Below, one piece after another: positions 55,795 through 64,000 of a DNA stretch of 64,000 nt; position 1 is the stretch's first letter; each line of letters begins with the position of its first letter. Made by a program: the position numbers and the translations under genes. Source of the DNA: Anastrepha obliqua. Lineage: Eukaryota > Arthropoda > Insecta > Diptera > Tephritidae. Under the pieces are notes generated by a model. The model had not been told where the DNA came from, did not search any database, and was given only the letters and a program-made list of their open reading frames with translations. The stretch is from NCBI RefSeq assembly GCF_027943255.1, contig NC_072893.1, forward strand, positions 28,170,001-28,234,000. The letters run 5' to 3'.

Positions 55795-56705
55795 GGGCCA
55801 CCTCATGAGATGCTAGTTTACCTCTAGATACCGCGCAAAAATGGTATACAAATGGATCCAAAACGCTCCAGGGGGTAGGAGCAAGAGTAGTGGGGCCTAG
55901 ATCACATAAAACTTTAGCACTGAACACAAATACTACACTTTTCCATGCGGAGCTTTTCGCCATAATGGAAATAGTGGAAATCGTATCCAAAAGAGGGTCC
56001 GAAAAAGTAAAACTTGAAATACTTTCAGACAGTCAATCAGTCAATTAGTCATTAAAACCCTAAATAGATTTACATTCATTTCAAGAGTCCTTATGGAGTG
56101 CAACAATGCTTCCCACAAATTGCCTACTCTCAATCAGGTCTCCCTGAATTGGGTGCCAGAACATGAGGGACACGAAGGTAACGAGAAGGTAGACTGTTAT
56201 GGCAAGAAAGGGGTGGAAAGGTCATTTATTGATTAGCAAAAGCAACTTGAAACAGGAAACCAATAATATAAAAAAAACAAGGAATACTGGAACGCCACAA
56301 ACGGCCTTAATCACTCCAAAAGTTCCTGAAATTCAATACGAACAGAACAAAATCTGCTCCAACTCTTGACAAGAAGAGCCTCAGATTACCCTCTGGAGCA
56401 CTCACGGGCCACTTTTCCCGCAATAAACATTTCAATAAAATAGGACTATCTAGCACTAATTTATGGAGGTTCCGCTGTGATGAAGAGGAGCCCATGGAAC
56501 ACTTAATCAGCAACTGTGAAGCAGTAGATCACAGGAGACTTTGAATCCTGGGCTCGTACCTACTAGAGCATGAAGACTTACAAATGCTCCCTCCTAAGGA
56601 ACTGGTTCGATTCCTCGCAATACTAAATAATTAAAATTAATTAGGGGCGCACAATGAATCAATCTGGCCGCAGTGCGTAAAGCTCTTAGCCTAACCCATA
56701 CGACC
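55795..56705 (+). pseudogene. LINE RNase H and C-terminal relic
   Basis: Frames read KWYTNGSKTLQGVGARVVGP near 55838 (first RNase H position, TDGSK changed to TNGSK), TLFHAELFAIMEIVEIVSK near 55935 (glutamate), KLEILSDSQSVN near 56009 (second aspartate), SLNWVPEHEGHEGNEKVDCY near 56144, then ALTGHFSRNKHFNKIGLSST near 56399 and the degraded knuckle CDEEEPMEHLISNCEAVDHR near 56476, ending at LVRFLAILNN. The order is complete for RNase H plus tail; the first aspartate is lost and frames shift several times. Confidence 0.78.
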
Positions 56706-56831
56706 ATTACCATTACCTCGAGGCATAGTCACAGCCACACGACAGGAAGTCAAAAGTCTGAAACGTCAATGGTATCAAACGACTTGGAGAGATGCCGTCC
56801 CATTTTGACAAAGCTGATGACATTATGAGTA

Positions 56832-57162
56832 AAAAATAAAAAAAAAATAAATAATTGGCGCGTACACTTCTGTTAGGTGTTTGGCCGAGCTCCTCCTCCT
56901 ATTTGTGGTATGCGTCTTGATGTTGTTCCACAAATGGAGGGACCTACAGTTTCAAGCCGACTCCGAACGGCAGATATTTTTATGAGGAGCTTTTTCATGG
57001 CAGAAAAATACTCGGAGGTTTGCCAATTCCTGCCGAGGGGCGACCGCTATTAGAAAAATGTTTTTATTAATTTTGCTTTCACCGAGATTCGAACCAACGA
57101 CCTCTCTGTGAATTCCGAATGGTAATCACGCACCAACCCATTCGGCTACGGCGGCCGCCAGC
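56832..57162 (-). mobile_element. tRNA-derived SINE, complete copy 3
   Basis: The clearest copy. Perfect 11-bp duplications CATTATGAGTA lie at 56821-56831 and 57163-57173. On the minus strand it starts GCGGCCGCCGTAGCCGAATG with an intact A box (TAGCCGAATGGG), a B box GGTTCGAATCTC about 50 bases on, then CGCCCCTCGGCAGGAATTGG, CATGAAAAAGCTCCTCATAA, GTTCGGAGTCGGCTTGAAAC, GAGGAGGAGCTCGGCCAAAC and CGCGCCAATTATTTATTTTT into a T/A-rich tail. Length about 331 bp. Both promoter boxes are intact. Confidence 0.95.
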
Positions 57163-57173
57163 CATTATGAGTA

Positions 57174-58125
57174 TTCAACGTATTTTACACAGCCGTTTTA
57201 GTTTTACGGAGATACAAAGTGCAGTTACAACCTACCACGACATGTGGAGAACCCATTTGTGGACTGACCAAATTGACAAAGAGATGACGTGTACCCATTA
57301 TTTTTCCTTACTTAAAGTGGGTTGCGACGCTAGTTTGAGTTCATTGTCAACCTTATAAAAAAGTATTCATCGACTGTACTCTTAATGATTTATATCTTTC
57401 TTACATCGTCCCACAACTGATGCAAATTCATTTGACACGGAGCATGAAGATGTTTTTCCTTTGAGTAAAACATTTTCTCATCTAAGGGTTTGTTTATTTC
57501 GCCATTTTAGGACTTAAGTTACTACAAAGAGAATTTAATTAAGACCCAACTTCTCTAGCAGCTTCTTTCGAAAAGCTTGATACTTCAAGAGACTTAGAAA
57601 ATGTCATGGCGCGTGATGTTTCCATCCAATGCTCCAATTGTTCCAAACAGGGATATACCCAACAAAAGTGAAAGATATAAAAGGACGCTACATGAGTCCA
57701 GAGCCAAAATAATCAGCAATCAACTGCAAAGTGCAAGAAAGCACTAGGTATTAGTTGCATTGGTGCAATGGCAGAGAGGAATTACAATAAGGGGAAGCAT
57801 ATGCTGCCAAATAAGGCACCAGCTCATTCGACAACAGAAACTGGGAAATAAGCAAATTGAAGTTTTTCACAGTTTGGTCTTCTGCGTAGACTTAAGAAGC
57901 CTTTAGACTCAAACAATCATTGTTTTGAGGTATTTGTGTTCGGACTAGATGTACATTGGGATAGGATAAATGGCTTGTGAGGAACCCATTTGGACAAATA
58001 ATAAAAAATCGTCCGTTCTGAAACAGAAGGAAAAGAACCAAACAGGTGGAAAAAGGAAGAATGCGCTTTGGATTAGAGGATGACGACCAACAGTGGCTAA
58101 TTACGTTCGTATTTAACCGCTTCAA
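57174..58125. other. Unclassified DNA with a possible gag knuckle remnant
   Basis: Near 57628-57675 one frame reads CSNCSKQGYTQQK, recalling a C-x2-C-x4-H-x4-C gag knuckle with H changed to Y and the last C lost. Nothing else supports a retrotransposon. The remainder is unrecognised. Confidence 0.35.
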
Positions 58126-58129
58126 TATA

Positions 58130-58460
58130 TATATATAGAAGGTCCTCTACCTGCTAGTAGGAGCATAGGGCGTCAAAAACTCCTCTTCGCCATCGAACAC
58201 GGTTTTGTGCAAGGGCTCTCAGCTCATTCCAGGTCTTATTTACGGACCTCATTTTCGCCTCCGTTGAGCGGCGCCAAGTGGTTCATACTCTGCCTGCACT
58301 TCTTCCTGTCTGTTAGAAGGGGTTACATCGTAGCACCTGTTTGGTGATGTTGTCGTCACTCTTTCTCAGGGTATAGGCGACACCCTACTCTACCATTTTC
58401 TTCTGCGGATTTCAGTTTCCACATCGGATTGATTAGCCTTCCTCCGTAAATCGGTGTTGG
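58130..58460 (-). pseudogene. LINE C-terminal fragment
   Basis: Minus-strand text reads TWNELRALAQNRVRWRRGVF near 58165-58225 and AEYEPLGAAQRRRK near 58255-58300. The WxExRxLAQNRxxWR wording is common at the ends of RTE-like and related LINE proteins. An AT dinucleotide run lies just left (58126-58137). Confidence 0.5.
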
Positions 58461-58701
58461 CTATAGTTCAAGGCCAGAAAAATCGTATTATGCAGCGCAA
58501 GCAGCGCACATAGGGGTATTTGAACAATCTAAGGGGCCAAAAGTATTTTTTGGGTTTAACGTGTGCTAATGGATGTTTCTGAATAAAACCAACTAAAATA
58601 ATGAACTTAAAACATTTATTGAATGAAATATAATATGAGAATGAAGAAAGATTTACAAGATCAAACATAAAAAAATATAAACAATTAAAAAAAGCATCCA
58701 A

Positions 58702-60970
58702 TCAAATGGTATTATCTAGATTTTCTTCATCGCAACGTGAAGAAAATTCTAGGTTTGGATCGGCAGGCATGAGCATTTCCAATGTTTCTGGCAGAAATGA
58801 TTGGGACTTTCTTCTTTTTATTTGCCTCCTAGAGCTCATTAAGGGGTCGGAGCTTAAAAGGAGGCAGTTAAAAATATCCCTGTTGCAATTTTCTCTAGTA
58901 AATTTTCGGGCAAAATCTAGCCGGTAAGAGCGGAAATGCTTATTTTGGGCTTCTGCAGCTTCTTCAGAGAGCTGGCCAATTGGTAACAAAGCACTTTTTA
59001 TTATAACAGCTCCATGAATAAGTATTTTGTGCATTGTGTGTGTCATGGGATGCCACGGATAAAGATCCACATATTATATAATCGAGCAGTTTCTGTTGCA
59101 TAAATATCATATTTTTCAGGATTAATTTTATGACCACTAGAAATTGTTTCTAGAATAACTTTCAGTCTATATATTAATTCGTAGCTGATGCCTGTTATAT
59201 CGGATGCTAATTGAGGATTGTCGAAAAATCTTCGGCTTGTGTTACCGTCATTGGTATTACCGAAATTCGCCTTTGGCATATCTATTAACAATCCCGTTTC
59301 TTGGCGAAACCTGTCCTGGATCTCTTGTTTTCTCTCTTTCTCGTGGCTTTTTTCAGTTTCTCTTTTTCTTGCTCTATATTTTTTACTGGCAACTTATAAG
59401 CCAAAGAGAGAATGCTCTCAAATATTCTTATCCTGGCATGTAATACCGAAAGGCCGAATTGAATAGCCTCGAAATTAACATCTATTGTTTTATCCAAATT
59501 GTTGAAATCCTTTGAGGTTGTGCCGCAAATGTAGCAACGACTGGTTGATGTGGTTCCTGTGGCAGCATTACAGACCTTTCCGTCAACCATTGTCATTATA
59601 AATTCGTGTTTCCGACAAAATCGAGGAGAAGATGGTGTTGGATTTTCCCATATAGTCTTTTCCATGTTTTGGCCGCATACTAATTTTACAGGAACAAAGT
59701 AGCTTTGAAAAATGTTCGTATCTGAATCCGTATCATTTTCAATCTTTTGTTTGAACTGGGTCTGTTGGGACCCGTCGCAACCCCATTTACAAATTAATTT
59801 AAGGGTTTCACATTCTTGGACCTTCAATGTTGTTAGTACCTCTTACAGGTAGTCCGATAATCGTCTAACGGTAAGGTCGACCAAAGGTTGCAATTCGGCT
59901 TCCGCACCCGTACTATTTACAGTGCAAGATTCTGGTGGCGGATAACACTTCTTTTTTTCTTTTTGTAAAAGACTATAACAAGGAAAGAATTTCTTGTTTA
60001 TTCTTCTTATTGTCTCGTTTTGGTCTCGTGTTAGATCTGCATCGATGAACATTTGCATTGCTTCCTGGACAGATAAGGGGCAAATTTTATCTTTTGATGA
60101 CTTTGTTCGATAATAGGCCTTTTTATATTTGGTTTCGCGAGTTGGCGAAGTAATAATTTCTTTTAGCACATTCGAAGCATCTCGTTTTCCTGACTTTCTT
60201 AATTCTACTTGCGCAGCATGCACGATAAGGTTTTGATCAAAATTAGAGCGCATTTCCTCAGTTTTTCTTCTTTTACTTCTTTCGCTCAGATCTCCAAAAG
60301 ATTTACTCGGTCGTCCTGTTCGATTTGAAGGACTGTCAGCAACAACGGGAATGGCGAAGGTTCCGTTCAGCGAAGATTCATTACTTTTTAGGAATACCGC
60401 TTCTTTATAATGAGCTTTGGTCCATCGATTTTTAAATTCTGATTTGAAATGTGCAAAATTGCTTTTCAACGTCTCAATTTGATTGTCAGAGAATCCTTTA
60501 ATAGACATAAACTGATCTTTCAAGAAATTTAGCCTTGCCTCTATGTTGGGTAAATTTTCATTGTTCATGAGGTCAAACAAGTACTTTCTAGTCACAATCC
60601 TCATTCGCGATGTTCCCATTGAACCTAACACAAATAAATATTTCGCTTAATCCCTTGTAATGGAAAATACCTTTTTCATAAAATTTTACCAACAACATTC
60701 AAAGTACTAAAATACCGTTTATCCGGACTTATCCGGATCAAATTCTTTGATGAATTGTCAAAACAAGGTACATACTAAACAATTACAATCGAATCTTAAC
60801 CGGATCTATCTCGATAGTATTACTTATTGACTAACAAATATTATTTAAAGAAAAAAAAATAGTTTGAGAAGGTGTGTACTTATAGGGTTGAAAAGTTAAC
60901 TTTAATACTTGAAAATTATAAAGATTCTAATTGATTTCATTCATTACTAACCTGATGCTTCAGAATCCAT
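58702..60970 (-). pseudogene. Transib-like transposase (RAG1 relative), lightly disrupted
   Basis: Transib transposase is the cut-and-paste DDE enzyme related to the RAG1 core. The likely start MDSEASG (ATG at 60970) joins SMGTSRMRIVTRKYLFDLM across a GT-AG intron at 60625-60951, in frame. Then come GRPSKSFGDLSERSKRRK (about 60260-60320), LSVQEAMQMFIDADLTRDQN and CYPPPESCTVNSTGAEAEL. An in-frame TAA at 59843-59845 precedes EVLTTLKVQECETLKLICKW and the CDGS motif (59770-59790), matching the first catalytic aspartate region of the RAG1/Transib core. TIWENPTPSSPRFCR runs abruptly into MVDGKVCNAATGTTSTSRCY, suggesting an internal deletion. A frameshift near 59300-59370 leads to MPKANFGNTNDGNTSRRFF, and another near 59050-59070 to YPWHPMTHTMHKILIHGA and LSEEAAEAQNKHFRSYRLDF, where the catalytic glutamate is expected. 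Stop at 58702-58704. About 645 codons remain. The family call is from memory of motif wording; inactive as it stands. Confidence 0.85.
60625..60951 (-). other. Inferred intron of the Transib transposase gene
   Basis: The donor TCAG|GTTAGT at 60952/60951 and acceptor TTGTGTTAG|GTTC at 60625/60624 obey GT-AG, and joining them keeps the frame between MDSEASG and SMGTSRMRI. Length is 327 bp, AT-rich, with stops in all frames. Not proven without a transcript. Confidence 0.55.
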
Positions 60971-61254
60971 AACTCTTTACTCCGCTGTTGAACACAAAAA
61001 CATAAAATTTCACTTTTAAAGTTTGGGTTTTGCAAGAGTGTCGAGAACAGATAACGTACACGAGGTGATACGATCGAATTCCGACTGCCGTTATCGTATG
61101 TCAAATGCTTGTAGGGTGCGCGGGAGGGGCTGGCTTTTGTTCTCGGAAGGGTCAGGTACCTCAGGCAGCCATTTTTGTAAATGTATTTATTGTTTTGTTA
61201 AATGGACTTTTGACCCCGTAGATCTTTCAAATACCTGTATGTGCAGCGGTTGAT

Positions 61255-61715
61255 GAACGTTTGGAGACACCTTGTAATCGTTGCGATGACCTTCGCTTGA
61301 AGCTATTGATGAATTTGATCAGATATGGGATACGTAAACCCGCAAGATCCGCTGGTGTAGCAAAAAATGAAAGCCCGGATGACTAAATCTTTGCGTGACG
61401 AGAGCGCGGCAGTTGAGAAGAAGGTGCTGGGATGATTCTACCTCGTCCTCCAGACAGCTTCTGCAGAACGGATTCGAAGCGATCCGAAGTCTCACCGGAT
61501 GGACATGTCCAGTAAGAATACCCATCAAATTCGTGACCTGCGGCTTTGTTAGCCTTAGAACTTCCCCCGAGTCCCTCCGATCTACCCGTGGCCAAAAGAA
61601 TCTCGCGATTTTTCCATGCTTGCGCGCTAGCCCTACGCTCGCTGAGTTGACGTGGGACCCATTTTTGGATGTATATAGAAAAGAGCAAATTGGGTTTAGG
61701 GATCCCAAGGAATGG
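61255..61715 (-). pseudogene. Jockey-like LINE C-terminus
   Basis: Minus-strand frames carry ASVGLARKHGKIARFFWPRV, SGEVLRLTKPQVTNLMGILT, IASNPFCRSCLEDEVESSQH and LLLNCRALVTQRF, the post-RNase H region and knuckle C-x2-C-x9-H-x4-C. The 129-codon frame is open to 61319 but loses the frame before the end. Sister of the split copy at 49635/50596. The Transib element ends 11 bp to the left, in what may be its 3-prime untranslated region. Confidence 0.8.
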
Positions 61716-62590
61716 TTTGGAGATCGTTTACAAAGACTCCATTTAAGATCAAACCCAGTTAGAAGTCAAGTCCGCATTAGGTACTGCATTCCTTTAACAG
61801 AAAATTTCTGCTAAGTCTAAACGCATTTCTTTCAAACTCATTCCACTTTGCTCACCAGGTTAAACGGCATCCACGGCCATTATACACACTTCACTTTCGT
61901 GTAGTGTATTTGACTTTGGTGCACACCACCATCGATCGACAGTTACTGGCTGGCAGCCCGTTCAACCGGAAATTGGAGGTGTGCGGCAAAACACGACGTG
62001 ACGTGACATTTCCTCTTCGTCAAAATGTCAAAAGTACGCCGAACACGAAAATGCGCGAAAGGTGAATTGCGTGACTGACTGAATAGCGGGTGGCGAGCTT
62101 TCGCGGAATTCGCATGTCGCTATGAGTGTGCCTGTGCATGAGTGTATGAGTCACTGTAGTGTAGTGACATAGGGAGCAGTAGCCCGCGTTCGCTATGATA
62201 GGCGGTTTGGTGCCGCTACGCTGCAATCGTCAGTCACAGCAGGTGAGCTCGTGTAACCTGATATGCTGATTTGGCAGAACTTTGATAATGTTTCGAATCT
62301 CGCTTGGCAGCCCACAATATTTGAGGGAATTGGCGCATGAAGTGTGCCTAGTTTGACTCTACGTGTGGGTGAGTATGGGTGTGTAGGTGTACTCATACTC
62401 ATATTATGGGTCTCGCTATATATTTGACATCATCGACACTCGTTTTGACACAACAAATCGAGTGAAATTGCATGGCAGGAAATTTAAGGTACAATATACT
62501 GCGGTGCAAGTAATTGCCAAAAAAATACACTGAGGAAAATTAGTAGTAATTTTAATATTATTTTGAAATAAATAGAAGAATGTTTTGGCA
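61716..62590. other. Unique DNA
   Basis: No gene recognised. A frame continuing to 61814 (FGDRLQRLHLRSNPVRSQVR) is not recognised. CACGACGTGACGTGACATTT lies near 61990. Otherwise plain non-coding sequence. Confidence 0.45.
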
Positions 62591-62592
62591 AA

Positions 62593-62860
62593 CGGGTGTC
62601 GTTTGAAAAGTCCGTTCAAACATGAAAACTTCTTAATTGATTGGGATAATTTTCTTGGTTTTTCGACACACTCTCCTTTCGACACACACTCCTTTGTTGA
62701 TCTCTTCCTAATAGTTGGATTTGTCGAAGTCCGAAAAATAGTCATTAGTTTCTGCAATCACCTCTTCTTTGAATAAAATCTTTTTCACACTAGCCATTTC
62801 TTCAAATTGGCGAACAATTAGTAAACCGAGGAATCCAAGGGACCTAAGTTTGGAGAATGG
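62593..62860 (-). pseudogene. Mariner transposase C-terminal fragment
   Basis: The minus strand near 62690-62850 reads FANLKKWL, then KRFYSKE, EVIAETNDYFSDFDKSNY and a degraded KGECVEK, the end of a mariner transposase after the third aspartate (LKKWLxGKRFxSNEEVIAETxxYF). The left border ACGGGTGTCGTTTGAAAAGT resembles a mariner terminal repeat. The rest of the element is missing. Frames shift at least twice. Confidence 0.7.
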
Positions 62861-62874
62861 GTGTGATGTGAAAT

Positions 62875-63720
62875 GAGTCTCTTCAGGTGAACTTCTGTAA
62901 GGAGGAACTTAAACATCTCGAACGAGCTGGTATCATTTCCCTTATCTGGGTTTTTGGACACAGGAATATTATAGAGGGAAATGAAATTGCCGACGAGCTT
63001 GCCAGGAAAAAAATACCAGTTGGCGTAAAATTAGTCATCCATTTTTTTCTTTAACCTTTTTTACCAATTAAAAAATGCGATTTTATGTGCTGGAAATCTT
63101 TATTTTGACTTCTGCGCATTCCACTGCTTGTCTGTTTGTCTACTGCAGCTAATTCTAGTTCACAAGGGGTGTCCCTTTGTTCGTTATTGAAGGGAAACTA
63201 CACAATTTCTTTCTTAAAAAAGCGCAAGATAGATGAAGGTCTGTCTCATCGTGTGCTATTTCGAAAACACTATGGCCTCAATACGATAAAAACAGAACGC
63301 TTAAGGTGATGGGAATCCCCCGCCATTCAATTTCCAAACTCATGGCGGTGTTCACTGGTCACTGGGTGATCGGTACTCAGGCGGAGAAGCTTGGAAATGC
63401 GTACAAGCCCTATTGCAGAAGATGTGGGGATCCTGCAGAGAAAGATACTGTGGAACACTTTCTCTGCAAATGCCAGCTCTGGCGGCTAGGCGCTTGAGAT
63501 TCTTTAGCGTGCCCTTTGGGGATGACTTGAAGAAATTTTCCAGCCTAGATCCCTCTTCTCTCCTCCACTACATCAAAAGCACTGGATGGCTGTAAAAGGT
63601 TTCTCTTCCCAAAAAATGTTTCTTTGCACGGGTAGTGGTCCACATTATGGTATCAAACGGCACGAAAGTGCTACTTGAAATGTGCCTGTGGTACTCTTGC
63701 CATTTTACCTACTTACCTGG
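62875..63720 (+). pseudogene. Jockey-like LINE RNase H end and knuckle, sister of 52985
   Basis: CTTCTGTAAGGAGGAACTTA begins an ELKHLERAGIISLIWVFGHR-type RNase H block, followed by GNEIADELARK near 62975-63005 with the final acidic residue. A MITE fragment (63021-63165) interrupts. Then come RRSLSHRVLFRKHYGLNT-type text, HSISKLMAVFTGHWVIGTQA, the knuckle CRRCGDPAEKDTVEHFLCKC and SSLDPSSLLHYIKSTGWL with stop near 63595. A 1-bp change shifts the frame inside the knuckle at about 63470. The 3-prime untranslated region matches the copy ending near 53770. Confidence 0.85.
63021..63165. mobile_element. Partial MITE inside the LINE copy
   Basis: It starts TGGCGTAAAATTAGTCATCC, the same end as 50933-51150, and shares CTTTAACCTTTTTTACCA, AATCTTTATTTTGACTTCTG and CCACTGCTTGTCTGTTTGTC with it. 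The right terminus is absent, and LINE sequence missing at the junction suggests a later deletion. Confidence 0.7.
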
Positions 63721-64000
63721 AGCCCTATTTTCATTAATTTTGTTTTTATATCTGTAGCTCGAAAAAAGTGGAGTACATCCATAAGTTACAAGCCCAGCGA
63801 AGATCTATTGAGCTCCACGGATAAGATGACCGGATGCCGCATAGCATGAGGCCGAACAGACGCCTTTTGAAGCCGCTAGTTCCGAGTCTTTAAATTGTAT
63901 ATACCAAAACCTGAACTGTAAGAAGTTTCGGACTATATGACAAGATTTGTGTAAAGCTGCTTTCTGCATGTCGAAAATTAGAGATTCTGGGAGTTGAAGA
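63721..64000. other. Unclassified DNA at the window edge
   Basis: No gene or repeat recognised in the last 280 bp. Confidence 0.45.

Larger units (their letters stand above)
58507..61243 (-). mobile_element. Complete Transib element with TIRs and 5-bp TSD
   Basis: The 2737-bp unit is bounded by perfect CAGCG duplications (58502-58506 and 61244-61248), the 5-bp target length of Transib. The left end reads CACATAGGGGTATTTGAACA and the reverse-complemented right end CACATACAGGTATTTGAAAG; 32 of the first 38 bases match, extending through GGGGCCAAAAGT. Ends opening with CAC and a heptamer-like CACATAG recall Transib termini and the RAG recombination signal heptamer. Inside, on the minus strand, lies a nearly complete Transib-type transposase gene (58702-60970). 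Confidence 0.9.

Noticed and set aside
61395..61814. 139-codon plus-strand frame
   Set aside because: Mostly antisense to the jockey-like knuckle region at 61255-61715; the remaining 35 codons are not recognised.
1..64000. CRISPR array, operons, ribosome binding sites or phage genes
   Set aside because: Base composition, introns, LINEs, SINEs and microsatellites are those of an animal genome; no regularly spaced short repeats with unique spacers were seen.

Overview
This window looks like repeat-rich, gene-poor DNA from a higher fly, most likely a tephritid-type dipteran. That assignment is inference. It rests on AT-rich non-coding DNA with many CA/GT and CAACAA-type simple repeats, dense mariner and Tc1 elements, jockey, R1 and RTE-like LINEs ending in CCTAACC, GAT or GAA runs, a rosa-like element (a family first described in a tephritid), and a fly-style TATA plus TCAGTT promoter motif. 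I see no convincing intact host protein gene. Almost every open frame with recognisable protein similarity is a decayed transposon.

Layout. 1-4.8 kb: an RTE-like LINE split by a TA-flanked MITE, then a Tc1/mariner relic. 6.5-8.1 kb: three jockey 3-prime ends. 8.1-11.3 kb: mostly unique, with a possible core promoter at 8966 and a TTAA-type MITE-like repeat. 11.3-13.5 kb: a second RTE-like LINE whose catalytic YADD codons are split by a nearly full-length mariner. 13.5-19.2 kb: mostly unique, with one complete tRNA-derived SINE. 19.2-25 kb: a dense pile of SINE, RTE, Ty3/gypsy integrase and jockey pieces. 25.7-30.1 kb: MITEs and unique CA-rich DNA. 30.5-35.6 kb: LINE RNase H relics, a second tRNA-headed repeat, a mariner and a small TIR element. 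35.6-45.7 kb: unique DNA around an R1-like LINE that carries a rosa-like Tc1 insertion, a SINE and an internal tandem duplication. 47.1-48.3 kb: an AT-rich tandem array of about 150-bp units with a hairpin in each. 49.6-57.2 kb: LINE relics, one split by an RTE copy with a 15-bp target duplication, and another complete SINE. 58.5-61.2 kb: a complete Transib element (RAG1 relative) with TIRs, 5-bp target duplication and a lightly damaged transposase. 61.3-63.7 kb: jockey, mariner and MITE relics.

The pieces work together as a record of transposition, not as a pathway. LINE copies are nearly all 5-prime truncated, leaving RNase H, zinc-knuckle and 3-prime tail pieces, down to insertions of 24 and 37 bp. 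SINEs and MITEs presumably moved with enzymes supplied in trans. DNA transposons repeatedly landed inside older LINEs. The most notable single object is the Transib element. Coordinates of element ends are exact where a target duplication or TIR was read directly, and approximate elsewhere.
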